Assembly: GCA_963377175.1 (NCBI GenBank)
Contig: CAUJNA010000194.1
Coordinates: forward strand, 117,501-181,500
DNA length: 64,000 nucleotides
Direction: 5' to 3'
Source: Effrenium voratum
Lineage: Eukaryota > Sar > Dinophyceae > Suessiales > Symbiodiniaceae
A program made the position numbers and the translations under genes. Positions 1 through 11,691 of the stretch are shown in pieces (the first letter of the stretch is position 1; the number at the start of each line of letters is the position of its first letter). The notes beneath the pieces were generated by a model. The model worked only from the letters and a program-made list of their open reading frames with translations, was not told the DNA's origin and did no database searches.

Positions 1-1848
1 TTGTAGCGGCATTAGCGCAAGGCTTGTTCTCGACCGTGTTCAAGCAGGGTGACTGTTCAGCATTGCAAGCGAGCTAGACCCCATCAAACAGCTATGTGGA
101 TCATTTTGGTTCCATTTTGAAGCCAGCTCCGAAATAAGTCCCTAGTTTTGAGAGACAGCCACTGAGGGAAAGACATTACGCTCTCTTGAGCACCTTCCCA
201 GGCGTTGCTTGACCTCCACTAGAATGGGCGCCAGGCGGGAAGCGACCTGCCCGTGGACCGTGAGACTGTTTGGCAGTGTGTCAAAATGAGTTGGAAGCGT
301 TTGAGTGGTTGGACAAGCTGTTGCCCTTTCAGCTTACGTCTAGAACCTTACCAAAACGGCCCCAGCATTAGTACCCGGGATCCAGGAAGACTATGCACGG
401 ACTATATAGTATGAAAGACATCATCCGGTATTCTTCCTGCAGTGTTGTAGTCTTCCCATGGTGTTCCAGCGGGTTTGCGGTCTTCCCGCAGTCTTCCCAC
501 AGTCCCGTCTTTCCGATCTTGGACACTTGCACTGAGGCCCTGCCAGCTGCGCTGCCTATTTTTCCAGCCATGGACAGCGAAAATGGTTGACATCAAACAA
601 AATGCGTGCCGGGTGGATGCGAGTCATGGCTTGGCCAGGATGGCCTTGTTGGCAGCCCAGCGAATCGCTCAGCCTGGCCTTCCACAGCTGTTTCAGGTCA
701 GCATGTTACGGACACAAAGCTTGCGCGTGGGGCCGGTTGACCTTGGAGCATTCGCGAGGTAGTGGGAGCTCAAAGCAGGGTCTTTGGCATATGGGCTCAT
801 CTGCCGGATTCGGAGACTTTGAGCAACTCCTGGATGTTCTGGACGAAGGGAGAGGTGTTCACCTGTTGGATCTGCCAACCTGGGCTAATGGCGCGCCGAC
901 TGCGACGTGTGGCAGGCAGGTGTATACATTTGGTGGATCCTTCACACCAAGCATATTTGCAGCATGTAGAACCACTATCAACCTCGTTATGCATCTCGGG
1001 CCGTGCCGGCGCGCGTGCAAGGCTTGCTGCTGCTTGGGCTGCCACTGGCCTTTTTGGCAGGCTCGCCAGCGGAATCAACATGGAGATCCTGAAAATGCAA
1101 AAAAACTCGGGCGGATGTGGGTTCTGGGCTTGACTTGTGCACGTGGCTTCCGGCAGGCAGCACGAGCCCTGGAAGGCCTGGCCTCGCATCCAAGGCAGGT
1201 GCCCTCTCCCGGGTCCGGAAACCAACGGACTGGTGCTTTTGTTCGGGAAAGCCACAGGGATATGTCTGTCTTGGAGGATCCCATTCTTTGTGCTTTAAGT
1301 TGGAACTGAAGGGGGTCACCCGAAACATTGCCGCCATCGGACAGCGTGCGAGGAGCAGGTCGCGCGGCCGTATTGGCAATCTCAGGGGGAGAAGCCCGAG
1401 GAGGCGAAGTGCGCGAATCGCTTGCGGCTTGCGGGGGGCAGGGTGGGGTAAGGCAGCCAAAAGGTTTGGCTGCCCTTGGCTCTCTCTGGCTTCGCGGCTT
1501 CCCTCTAGATTCTACCCTGGATTTGTACCTCACAAGCTGCTCGGCCAAATTGAGTGAGACTTGATGTTGTACTTTCAGTCCCAATAATATGGGATATGTG
1601 CAACCCATTTGCCTTGGATGTCAACAAGTGCCTTGCGCATCATGGAGACTCTGCGAGGAGACGGTGGAGGGCACAGTGGTGCCAGGCGTGTTGCAAGACG
1701 TGGCGGCTTGAAGCCACCTCTGGGCTCAGGGGCAATGCTGGGCGCACTGGCGCTGTACCTTTCCGTATACCCGGCCACGAATGGCGCCCGGACCTCGGCC
1801 CGGCTTGTGACTTGAGAGGACACGTGGACACGCGTGGGGCCTTCCGAG
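1..1848. other. No gene supported
   Basis: I see no recognisable domain. Several ORFs of 60-240 codons are open, but they overlap on both strands in GC-rich sequence and have no family resemblance. A hydrophobic stretch near 1725-1800 on the + strand may be part of the membrane protein whose possible later exon starts at 1849. Confidence 0.3.
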
Positions 1849-2506
1849 GTCACGCCGGAGTTCCTGGTGTCCGTTATGATCATCGGGATCTTGGGCATTG
1901 TCGCAAACACCATGTCCTTGGCTGCGAACATGAACCTGCGGGGAGCCCAGCAGCTCCGAACGGCTTGGCAAAGTTGCACTTTGCCTCCGTCAGTGCCCCA
2001 TGTTGGTGAAAAGTTGCCGCCGGTACACGGGCAACAAAGACTCTTGTGCCAAAGGATGGCAATGACCGGAGTTTGGGGGCGAACCATTCTCAGCAACAGT
2101 TGGAGCAATGAGCTGACTGGTGCGAGCAGATTTCGAACAGCAAGCAACTCTCCGGCTTCTTGGAAAATGGAACTTGGACAAGGGGAAGTTGCAGAATGCT
2201 GCCTTACGAGGTTGCAGCACAGAATTAAAGCTTGTAGGTGTGTCTGAGCCCCCTTGTGAAGGCTTTCAAAGGGAATCAACAAAATATCAATTTTGAGTCG
2301 TTTGAGAGTTCCTAATTTGCCACAAGCTCATGTCAATGCCATGTTCCTTTTCTTTGTGTTCCTCGCTTCGTCAAGAGGCACTCATGGCTTCTTGGGCCCA
2401 CATTGGTTGTTTCGGCTGCCATTGTCTCAGGCCAACTTGGATTGACTTCCAGATCCAGAAGCAGAAGCGCCAGCAGAAAGCCAAGGAGCGCTGCAAACAT
2501 CCTTAG
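1849..2506 (+). CDS. Possible 3' exons of a membrane protein (partial)
   Basis: Not a recognised family. An exon-like segment at about 1849-1974 follows a CGAG|G acceptor and reads VTPEFLVSVMIIGILGIVAN followed by TMSLAANMNLRGAQQLRT, which gives one clear transmembrane helix. A second segment begins after CTCAG|G at 2431 and reads TWIDFQIQKQKRQQKAKERC, then KHP and a TAG stop at 2504-2506. It is strongly basic, as cytosolic tails of membrane proteins often are. Joining the two is inference; the intron phase was not proven. No homologue can be named, and the 5' exons were not found in the window. Confidence 0.28.
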
Positions 2507-3429
2507 GAGCATTCTCTATGTTGCAACATCATCAAACTACTTAGTGGCTTCCCCCTTTGCCGCTCGGTATCCTGTTTGGTGACCAGCTTTGATTTGGCAT
2601 GCTGCACCGCCTCACAGGACAGCCCCTGGCCGTGGCAGTGATCGGGGCGCGACAGAGCTTTGCCCGCTTGCGTCCCTGGTCCCAGAGGTCAAAGAGCATC
2701 GCCAGCGTCTTCAAAAGGCTGTGCTCAATAGGCTGCGCTCCCAGCCTGAACACTGGGAGCGTGCCAGCTTTGATGCGCGCTTTACTGTGCAGCTCAATAG
2801 GCCGCGGCAGCCGTAGCTTGTAATGATTTTCGCGCCCGATTTTCGTGCGGACGGGAAAAGGACCTGAGGCAAGCCGTCAAGGCGAAAGATCAAGGGCAAA
2901 CAGCCACCCCCTCGGACCCTCGTGATGCGATTGGCGCAAAAGAAAGGTTTTGCAGGGCCTGATGTACTGCGGAACCTGGAATTTTGTTGCTTTGTCTGGC
3001 GCGGTGCAATCTTCGGTATGGTGCGTCTCATGCTTCATTTCCTTGTTGAAGGACAGTCATAAGTGCATTCGTGGAACAGGCACAGTTATTCTATGAACAA
3101 ATTGTTTCAAACAGGCATACATTTTCCCGCGCACTCAGGGAACGTACGGTTTCCATGCCTTGTCTGTGCTGGCAGCTTCAAGTCAGGATCACCTGCACAT
3201 TGCAGAACACACATCCTGCAAATTAATCACAGCATCCACACTTCCACGGCTGCCACATGCTAATGGTTTGTGCTTTTCACCCAATGAAGGTGAGTGTGAT
3301 TTGTTGATGCATAGATTAACTTTGTGCACCAACGGTGACACCAAGAGAAGGGCTTATGACGTCTGGGTTTATCTGTGGACCAAAAGCATGATGACATTTG
3401 TTCAGCCATTGACCTAGTGCCATGGAGCC
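2507..3429. other. No gene supported
   Basis: Sequence between the putative membrane-protein stop and the first ankyrin exon. No repeat family, RNA gene or conserved protein segment was recognised. It would contain the 5' flank of the ankyrin gene, but no promoter motif can be supported; dinoflagellate promoters generally lack a TATA box. Confidence 0.3.
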
Positions 3430-3701
3430 ATGGCTTTCACCAAACTCCAACGGGCCGCCTACATCGGAGACTGGGCGGTTCTCGAATATGCTCATGTCAT
3501 ACTTTCTTAGCGACGGTCGCGCCTTCAACGAACCAGATGCTCAGACCGAGTCTGCCAACATTGTGGCTCCTAGCTTCAAGTCAATTTGGACTGTTCTTGC
3601 CATACGCTCAACGCCGAGCGTGTTGCTGGCCGAAGGAGACGTGGCCACAGTGCGGGAGTTGGTGGCACAGAGGGCCGCGGTGCACGAGCGAGGCCGCGCA
3701 G
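3430..3701 (+). CDS. Ankyrin-repeat protein, first exons
   Basis: The ATG at 3430 opens MAFTKLQRAAYIGDWAVLEY, a typical start of an ankyrin unit. A second exon at about 3619-3701 reads VLLAEGDVATVRELVAQRAA then VHERGRA, the helix-loop-helix part of another ankyrin unit. This exon ends with one base of a glycine codon before a GC donor at 3702. The next matching exon, GWTALHIAAGFGHL, starts at 20632 after TTCCAG with two bases, so the phases fit exactly and rebuild the ankyrin consensus G-x-T-A-L-H-x-A-A. Ankyrin repeats mediate protein binding; the specific role is unknown. The start codon is the first ATG in frame with the ankyrin sequence, but a further upstream 5' exon cannot be excluded. 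Confidence 0.55.
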
Positions 3702-6419
3702 GCTTCGAATCTGCCTGTGTGCCCGGCGTTAACCTCGGCTGCATGGTTTTGGGTCTTCAGCTGTGTGTTTTGACGAGAATACTTGTGTAAGCGAGTAGTG
3801 GGGGGGTGGGAAATCTGCTTGGATCATGAAATTGGATGCAACTGGGAAGGTGGTGCTGGAAGGGTAGATTGCAGAAGCGGTCGGTGGTTTCTTTGTTGTG
3901 GTGGCCAGTATGTCTCAGTCGCAAACTCGACCAGCAAAGGAGCTGAATGCTGCTTAGCGCCTCTTTTTTAAGTGTTTGTCATTCTCAAGGTTGCACACCT
4001 TATCCTTGTGACGTGTGGATGATTGCACACAGTTCTCTCATGCAACGCGCTGCTGAGAAGTAGCACACCTGGAGTTGCGATCAGTACCAGCCGCTTAGCA
4101 ACTCTCACATAAATGCATGCCAACATGTGCAAAGAACATGCCGGATGACTGGAAAAGGGCTCTGGGCAGGAACCAACAAGGCTGCATGTGGCACTGCCAC
4201 TGCCGAAGTTTCAACAATTGAGCCACAACCATTGGGTGCAGCCGCCTGTCTATTTCTTTACATGGTTCTGGGTAGACCATTTTAATACCAAGTTTTGATT
4301 CTGACTCGATTGACGGCTTGACCGATGGGTTGGTTCATCGTTGCGCTCAAGTTGGCACCGCTGCAATATCAGGCACGCTCGGCACCGACAAAAACTGCAC
4401 CTGGCCGCCGCGACGTTGCTTCGCTTGCTCCTTCTCCACGACGCTTTGGCGCACGTGTTCTGTGTTCCCACTGCTTCTCATGCACTGCACCAAGCGTTGT
4501 CTTCCTACGTCGGCTGGCAGCGAGGCCGCCAGTCACACCCGCCCGAACAATGCCCAAGGCAAGATTGCCGCCAGAATCCACAGCTCGGCGTCAGTGCGAA
4601 TGGTCTGCTGAGCAAGCGCATCGAGGGAGTCTTGACACCCTCCGTTTTCCGATATTCGATTAGGCTCTTATCCAACGGTTTTGCGGAATCGGATGCAGCA
4701 AGCATATGTATTTGACATATTCAGTCGTAGTGAAATTCACATGATCTTGTCGAACAGTCAATGTGCAGTGGAAAAGATGTCACCGCAGCTGCAGCTCAAC
4801 AGTTGTCTCTTCCTTGTTCCGCTAGACTCGCAAGCTGATTTGCTTGAACAATGGTTCGGAGATCTTCTTGACCATATGTTTGTTTTGGGTTTCAAGTTCA
4901 TCACATGCAATGTTCCTAGTTGCCCACAACTTCACCGTGTCGCACACCGTGAGAAAGTGCGGCGATATCATAATTTCTTTGTGTGCCTCCCTGTCTCGTG
5001 CGCTCCTGGTTCCCCAGCTTAGCTGACAGTGGGCTCAGCATAGCCGCTGAAGGCAGGGCAGAGCCGATCAGGTGAAGGCAAGCAGATGGGGTCAGTGAGC
5101 CAGGCCAGCGGACATCCTTGACACCTGGCGGCGAGATTGGTGTTGACCATTGCCGGCCAGGAGACGCGGTGCGCTGGCACTGGAGCTACGTAAGTGTGGC
5201 GTTGCAAGCCTTCCCGCAGCAACAGGGCCTGTGCAGGATCATACGGGAGGGTGCTCAGTGCTGGTTCGCACATCCCGACCCCTGGTCTTTTATTCTTTGG
5301 GTTCTGGAGCTTGTGCGACTTTGTGCGGCGACCATTTTGGATGGTGGTGAGGTTGCTGCAGTCCAGTTCGTAAGACTCTTTGGTCCATGATGCACAGGTT
5401 TTGTTGCTGTGCTCCTAAATCTGGTGAATCTGAATCCTGATTCTCCCTCATTTCTTTCACTGTTTGTTGGTTTGCGGCATCCGAATGCGAATATTATGTT
5501 GTACACATTGTCATGTGTTGCTACTCACGGCAACATCATTGGTACGGGGCTTCGCTTGCATCCGTCACGCGCGATGTAGAGCCCTTCGAACGGAGCGCAG
5601 CCACAAACAATCGCGCTGCCGGAACGTTGCCGCAGGGTTTTCGCAGCTCTGCAGCCAAGCGCCAGGGTATCAACAAGCAAAAGCCTTGCCCAAGAGGCTG
5701 CCAGTCGATGCTCCTCACTTGTGTCGCGCCGGTAGTGAGCGGCTTGGCTCGCCGATGCTCGTGTGGAGCTGTTTCCTTGTTGGTGCCGGTCAACGCTGAC
5801 TCTTTGGCATTGCTGCGTCATCGAGAGCACTTGCCTCAGCGTTGCAGCTGACGCCACCCGTGTGGCTTTTGGCGTTGACTTGCATGCCGGCGTGCACATC
5901 CTTCTTTGGGGACACAGGTGCCGCTGGTGAAACGGACACATCATGGAATAAAACTGACATAAACTCAAGCTCGCATGTTGAACATGTCACGCGTGACAAG
6001 AAACATGTTACAAGTCTGCTGTGTGAGTATCCCATGCATTCCTGGTTGCAGCAGCGGCTTTCCACAGTCTCGCAATTGCTGGTACCTGCACGGTTGCACG
6101 CCAATAGGTGCCGAGCTAAATGACAGGCGCGCGCAAGTGAAGCTGACAAGCTGGCCCCCCCTCGGGACAACGTATGCCCCGAACTGCGCGACGCGGGACG
6201 TTGCCGCCTTTTGTGTTCGGGTGGAGGCCGGGATCGCTGGAGCGCCGAGGCCGCTGTTGTTGCTTTTCTCGCTTGTACTCGCCCCAGATCCGCCGTTCGG
6301 TTTTGGAGAGCTGGCATGACGTGGTGTGAGATAGCCGGGCCCTGCTGTCTCATCCAAGAGCAGGCGATAAAAGGCCCGGGCGGCACGGCAACTCCTTCTG
6401 CGCAAGGCGTGGATAGGCG

Positions 6420-7320
6420 CGTGGCCGTGCTGGCGGCCGGGCAGTGCCGTTGCTTGTTGGAGTCTGCGACCGCGGCAGCGGCAGACGAGCCGCGTCCCGA
6501 CTTGCGCCGACACGCTTCGGCGAACAACGACGGCCAGCGCCGCACGGAACGAGCGGCAGCGCTCGCCCATCTGGGCGAGTTCTCGGCAGCTAGCGCTGCG
6601 CTCACCGCGTCGCCCATGGCGCCCGCGACGCAAGACAAACTTCGAGCCTTGCGTGACCCAGACCGTCGCCCTCAGCAATGACAGGTGCCGCTGCCGGAAA
6701 ACCTGCGCCACAACCTGCCCGCCCCACTCGCCTTGTGCCGGAAGCGCTTTCTGCAGAACGTGTGTGACAGCCGGCACGCGGCGGCCGGGCCCGCTGGGTG
6801 TACCGCAGCGGCGCTTCGCGTCCTTGTCGACGACGAGGCCCTCGTTCTGCGCTGCGGAAAAGCTCGCGACTGCCGTGGTGCCACCGCCGGAGATCGCGGG
6901 CGTGGGCTTGGGCCGGATGGTGGCTGCAGAAGCCCGACAGCCGAGCCCGTGGCCTGGTCATAAGCGACACGTTCCGGCGCGTCGTGTCGACACTTGTGCA
7001 ACACGCAGGCGCCTTCCAAGCGGCTTGCGCGCCGTTCCAGTGTCAATGGGGTCGGGTTGTTTGACCACATCTCAGTTCTACGAAAGCGATGAGGGCGCGG
7101 TTGCGCACGACATTTCGCAGGCCGCAGGGGGCGAGCAGGGCGACCCGCTCGTGCCGGCTCTGCGTGCCCTCGGGCAACACCCAGCGCGTCCCCAGAGGAA
7201 CCCAGCTCGCTGCTGCTCACGCTTCCCCCCGACGCACGCGCCGCTGCTTGGGCAGGCAACTGGGCGTGCGCTCCAGACCGCCAAGCGTTCGCCGTGCTGG
7301 GCACGCCGGTGCACTCCGTT
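6420..7320 (+). pseudogene. Retrotransposon RT fragment (RLE-LINE family)
   Basis: Frame-broken reverse transcriptase. The pre-RT segment ERAAALAHLGEFSAASAALT ... LRALRDPDRRP (about 6550-6680) matches the equivalent stretch of the 11-16 kb copy (RACAQVKRGDLSRARQTLTA ... LQDPARRPPEP). RT motif 0/1 follows in another frame as PDSRARGLVISDTFRRVVST (about 6930-7000). Motif B follows in a third frame as GGEQGDPLVPALRALGQ (about 7117-7170). The catalytic FLDD motif and everything beyond are absent; the copy ends near a T-rich tract at 7330. It is more diverged from the 11-16 kb copy than the 8-10.6 kb pieces are. Dead on sequence. Confidence 0.6.
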
Positions 7321-7711
7321 TGTGCAAAACATTTTTTTTTTCTCTCTTTTTTTTCCTCCCGCGCTTTTGTCCGCCGCATGTTCCGTCTCCCCCGACAGCC
7401 CGGCCCAGGGGACCCCAGGCACCACGGTTAAAGCTGCTCGGTAGGTAGGAGTCGATTCCACCTCGTCGAGCAGGCGGGAGGCCAACAAAGGGACCCCTGC
7501 GTTTTTCGCTCTTGGTTTGGGCCTTGCAGGAGCTCCAGCAGGAACTCCGCAAAAAAAAAATCGGTGCTTTGCTGGTATTTCGGCTGGAGCACCAAATCCT
7601 ACATCCGTTGCAGGCGTCTCGCCGCTCGTCAGCGTGGACTTGTCGTCACCATCCGTGACTTGCACCAGAAACACGCGAAAGGACGCGCGAAAACGAGGGG
7701 GAGCCAGCCGA
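7078..7711 (-). other. Possible processed retrogene remnant (minus strand)
   Basis: This is the sequence that would lie downstream of the tandem spliced-leader relics at 7712-7744, read on the - strand. A minus ORF stays open across it (coding in the same frame as QVTDGDDKSTLTSGETPATD), but I recognise no family. It overlaps the end of the plus-strand RT fragment, so part of the openness may be shadow. If the relics mark a reinserted trans-spliced cDNA, its body should be here and intron-free. Confidence 0.2.
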
Positions 7712-7744
7712 CTTGATCCAAAATGGCCACCTTGAGCCAAAATG
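7712..7744 (-). other. Tandem relic of dinoflagellate spliced leader
   Basis: On the minus strand, CATTTTGGCTCAAG (7744-7731) exactly matches the last 14 bases of the conserved dinoflagellate spliced leader. It is followed directly by GTGGCCATTTTGGATCAAG (7730-7712), which matches the leader at 17 of 19 positions. Stacked, partly degenerate leaders are the known signature of trans-spliced mRNAs that were reverse transcribed, reinserted and trans-spliced again. The leader is not followed by the intron of an SL-RNA gene, so it is a relic and not an SL-RNA locus. Confidence 0.65.
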
Positions 7745-8194
7745 TAGTCCTGCCCTCAACGAGGGGAAGGAGCGAGTGTGGAACGCAGCAAGCCAAGTGC
7801 CCCGGGATCTTGGTCACCGGACTTGCCCTGCTGGGTTGGAGCTGGGCGTTTGCCCGATGCAGAACAAGGTCTTACTGTTCTTGGGGTCCTTTTGGTGTTG
7901 ACGCAGGACTTAGCTCCTGGTGCCTTGGTTGCTGCTGTTTTTTTCCGCAAGGGTGCGGTGTTGATTTTGCTCGAGTGGCGACTAATTCAAGTTGCGCACA
8001 CCTAAGGTCCCCAAAGCCCGTTGCTACAAAGGAATGCCTGCCTCATGCAAACAGAGGGGACCGCGCTTATGTCGTATGTTGTAGCCTGGCTCATGACGTT
8101 GTTTTAGGTGCAAGGATCCCCTGTGCGCGGAAGACGCAGTCAACTTTCCCCAGCGGCTGGAAGCTTTTTCGACCGCGCAGGGCATCGTGGCGTA
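7745..8194. other. No gene supported
   Basis: Short GC-rich stretch between the spliced-leader relic and the minus-strand RT fragment. The + strand is open through most of it without any family resemblance. No repeat recognised. Confidence 0.3.
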
Positions 8195-9150
8195 CTACAC
8201 AACACGGACGTTCACGGCTAATGATGCCCCGGAGCCGGCCCCGCCACTGCACGCGACGTGCCGGGTGGTGCTGTCGAGCACGATGCGGGCACGTTCAGGC
8301 TGGGTCCAGATGTAAAGATCATCCAGAAAAGCCGCGAGAACTTCCCCCTCTTGCAGATCAGCCTGCGCGTACTGAAACGGGCGGGTGGCCTCGTCGAAAA
8401 GCGACGCAAACCGTCGCGCCAGCACTCGGGAGACAAGACGCCTGCGTGAGAAGCTCGAGGCTGGCTTTCGCGGTGGTTCCGCTGATGCCTGCCGCGGCGC
8501 GACGGCGAGTGCTTCTCAAGGCATCCCCGACATCTTTCGTTGTCAAGCGGATGGGCGCCCTGGGCTGGAACTCCAAGACATCCTCCGGGACGGGCCTGCG
8601 CAGCTCAGGCGGCCGGCGCGCAGGACCCGTATTGCCAGGGGCGAGCTCCGTGGCGGTCAGAGTCTGACGGGCGCGGGAAAGCTCGCCCCGGCGCACCTGC
8701 GAGCAACGAGTTCCACCGGTCGGAGGCTCTTTGTTGCAAGCTTGCCTTTCCCACTGCCCCTGTATCCGCGCAGCGCGCAAACAGCAGGCGGGGCGTCAGC
8801 AGGAACAGCTTCCACGCCTGCCGCGGGATGCTGCGCAAGGTCGCACCGAAGGTCCCGCAGGCCTTGCCGTCGGCCCGAGCAAGGAATCGCTGTCGGACTT
8901 GCTGCCGGCGGCGGCGGAGTGAGAGCACGAGAGCGCACAATGGAGTCGTCGGACTGTGCGCCCTCATCTTGCGCAACCGCCACGCCCGACCCGTGGGGAG
9001 CCGCCGCGGCCGCGGGCTCGGCGTGGCAAGCCGCGCAACCCTGGGGCCGTCTGCGCTGCGTGCGCCGACGGCGAATGGGGACAGGCGACCACGGCATATC
9101 TTTTTGTAGCAACTTAACAAACTCCATGTCCTCCCCGCCACTTCCGGGAA
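8195..9150 (-). pseudogene. Internally deleted RT copy (RLE-LINE family), minus strand
   Basis: Read on the minus strand from about 9150 down. Pre-RT IPRQAWKLFLLTPRLLFARC (near 8830) is followed by RGELSRARQTLTATELAPGN and DVGDALRSTRRRAAAGISGT, then LARRFASLFDEATRPFQYAQ joined directly to EGEVLAAFLDDLYIWTQPER (about 8300-8360). The catalytic LDD motif is present, but RT motifs A and B between FQYA and AAFLDD are missing, so the copy carries an internal deletion. It belongs to the same family as the 11-16 kb copy (RAWKLFLLLPRLLFTRG; FLDDLYVFTT). It lies head to head with the plus-strand fragment that starts near 9164. Confidence 0.6.
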
Positions 9151-9163
9151 TGGCCGCCAGCCG

Positions 9164-10600
9164 GTGGCAGCAGATTGCCGTCGAGGAGCAGCAGGGGTTA
9201 GCGCCAATTTGGGGAAAACACGGTTTTACAGTGCGACTCCAGGCCCGCCGCCGCCTGGCATCGCCGAGCTCGGACCCGACGTGTGGCGTGGCGACAAGCC
9301 GCCGGCCGAGCGCGGCTTCCTGGCATTAGGCGCCCCAATCGGCACGCATGAGTTCGTCGCTGCAGCGGCGGAGGCCCGCCTTGGGGAGGCGCAACGGTTG
9401 CTCGACGACATCGCAGAGTTGCCCGACCTGCAGAGCAGCTGGCTTTTGTTGCTGCAATGCGCGAGCCCCCGGGCGAGTCACTTGATACGGACCGTGCCCC
9501 CTTCGCTGTCGGCAGGTTACGCCAGGGACCACGATGCCGCCATCTGGCGCACCCTGCAGCAGCTTCTGGGGGTCATGCCAACCGACCTTCCTCCCCGCAC
9601 GGCTCGGCGGCCTTGGCTTGTCCAGCGCATACCATTTGCGACCGGCGGCATATTGGGCGGCCTGGGCTGATGCCTTGCCTGTCCTGCATCAGCGCCGGCC
9701 GGATGTTGCTGCGCGGTGCGTACGTGAGCAGCTTTTCGAAGAGGAATTGCGCGAGGCTGCAGCTGCGGCGCGCAGTTTAGAGGCTGCCGGCTGGGAGGCC
9801 CGGCCTGCTTGGCCCGCCCTTTTGGCCGCGCCTGATCTGCCGCGCGATTCCGAGATTACAGAGCCAAGCGACCTGCCGCGAGGTTGGCAAAGGCACGCTG
9901 CTTCCGCACTGAACCTGTATTACAGGGAGCACGAGCTAATCGGAGCTAATGCTCGCGCCAGCTTCGCGAGCGCTTCTGCGACCCCAGAGTCTGGCCGTTG
10001 AGCAAGCGTGGGTGCGAGTTGCGCGCGAGGCTGTCGGCCCAGAAGGCCGCGTCGTGCCACAGCAGCGGCTGTCCCGGACCACTGCGCCTGGGGTGTCACC
10101 CGACGACCTTCGCCGGCTTTTGACTTGGTCGTCTACGGGGCCACGGGGCGGGGAGAAGCCCTGTGCTGCGATGCCACGCTCGTCAGCCCTGTCCGCAGTG
10201 ATGGCCGGCCACACGCCAGCGCGGCGGATCGCGATGGCATGGCCTCGCGCTGTCCACAGCTGAGCGGCGGAAGCGCACGCGGTACCCCGAGCTGGCCCGC
10301 AGCGCTTGGTCGTCCTCGCGGCTGAGGTTGGTGGCCGTTGGCGTGCTGCTGCCGCGGCCTTTGTCCGACAGCTTGCCCGCGTGCGCGCCAGGCGGGCTCC
10401 ACCCGCGGTGCGGCGGGTCGCCCGCGCCGGCTGGAGTCTTCTGGCCGTTGCGGTGCAGCGCGCGGTTTGCAGCACCGTGCTCGGCCGCTGGATGTCGCCG
10501 CCTTTGCCTGCTTGGAAGGGCCGTTGCTCGCGGATGTCCTCTGCCTGGCAGAGCCCAGCGCCCCCAGCAGCCTCTCTCTCCGCGGGCCCCTTCGCTTGTG
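9164..10600 (+). pseudogene. RLE-LINE C-terminal part (thumb and endonuclease), plus strand
   Basis: Begins in the post-RT region (SANLGKTRFYSATPGPPPPG; ELGPDVWRGDKPPAERGFLA) and continues through LPDLQSSWLLLLQCASPRAS, AYWAAWADALPVLHQRRPDV and VEQAWVRVAREAVGPEGRVV. It reaches an endonuclease-like end, ALCCDATLVSPVRSDGRP, RKRTRYPELA and VRQLARVRARRAPPAVRRVA. These segments align in order with the C-terminal half of the 11-16 kb copy. Frames change several times, so the copy is dead. An A-rich stretch at 10680-10705 may be its 3' tail. Confidence 0.6.
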
Positions 10601-10719
10601 AGGGCGTGTCGGCGGGGCGCCCTGCTCGTCGTTTCACTCAGCCGTTTCACTGCTCGTCTCACCCTCGCGCGCCGCACGGAGAAAAAAACAAACAAACAAA
10701 ACAATCGCACCAGCCAACT

Positions 10720-10906
10720 GGTGCGGGCGCAAGCCGCAGCTTTCGGCCTCGGCCACATCTTGGCCCTTCTGAAGCCCAACGGCCGGGTTCGAGGGATGCC
10801 CGTTCCCTCGCGCAGCACTTTGTTACTACCCTCCAGGAAGCTTCCGCGCCATTCCAATTTGGTGTGTCCACGCGAGCAGTCGCGGGGGTTGAGAGACAAA
10901 TGAGGA
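10720..10906 (+). pseudogene. Small RT motif 0/1 fragment
   Basis: Reads ILALLKPNGRVRG (about 10757-10796) and, one frame over, ARSLAQHFVTTLQEASAPFQ then FGVSTRA. This is the start of the RT domain equivalent to ALQKPGGGTRGIATGD ... RSLARRYAARFDEATRPFQF in the 11-16 kb copy. It stops abruptly before motif A and is followed by GATA/TAGG-like simple sequence (10910-10985). Confidence 0.5.
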
Positions 10907-11147
10907 AAGTGGATGAGAGAGATGATGTAGATTGATAAATAGATAGGTAGAGGGGGTCGGTAGGTGGATGGATAGAATGATGGAGAGGCCGTGGCTTGGG
11001 GGCACGGTGTTTGTCTGTGGTTGTGGGGCCCCCTCTTGTTCTTCTTGTTTGGGGTTGGTGTTTTGTTTGTGGGGGCGTTTTCGCGTGGGGCTTGTTTCCC
11101 TCTTGCCACGGACCTAGGGTCCTGTCCCGGGCGCGCTAGGTAGGTGC
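10907..11147. other. Simple sequence between elements
   Basis: Low-complexity GATAGATA-like and G/T-rich sequence with no gene. It separates the truncated RT fragment from the start of the near full-length element. Confidence 0.5.
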
Positions 11148-11691
11148 ATGGAACCCGGCGTCTTTCGGGTTGGGGACGTGTGCGTCCCCGCCGCACGCTA
11201 CCAGGAAGAAGGTTTTCTGGTGCTGTCGCTGGCCGCGGCTGCCTCCTTCGGCACGTTTTCGCCAGAGGCTGCTCGGTCTGCCTCCCCGAGCCGGTCTCTT
11301 TCTACCGGCTCGGACCGTTGGCGCTACCGTGCCAGCCCCGCGTCGCCACCTCGGCGTGTAGCGGGTGCGGGTGCTTCGCCCTCTCCTTCCTCCACCTCTC
11401 CGTCCGGTTCGCCGGCGCCACCGGCCGCCGGGCCGCGCTCCGCTTCCTCCTCCGGTTCGCCGGTGCCGGCTGCCGCCCGGGAGCGCTCTCGCTCCCGTGC
11501 CCGCCCGGCTCCTCGCCGGGCGCCGGCGCCCTCGCGCAGGACGCGCGGTCCGGGCGCGGCAGGCCCGCGCTGAGGCGCTCGCCGTGGGGCGCCCACGTAC
11601 TGTGTTCTCCACCTCGGCGCCGCCAACCCCGGCACACGTCCCTGTGGCCACCTCGCCTTTCTTCGGGCCTGGGCGAGCAGGTGCTGGATGA
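11148..11691 (+). CDS. ORF1-like leader of the RLE-LINE (uncertain frame)
   Basis: An ATG at 11148 opens MEPGVFRVGDVCVPAARYQE and continues as a Ser/Pro/Arg-rich, probably disordered protein to a TGA at 11571. A second frame is open from about 11365 to a TGA at 11689-11691, which overlaps the ATG of the main ORF (11688) in an ATGA arrangement. If a one-base slip near 11570 joins the two, ORF1 would end by overlapping ORF2 by one codon. Such overlap is used for reinitiation in some LINEs. Which frame is translated cannot be decided here because all three + frames are unusually open in this GC-rich stretch. Confidence 0.35.
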
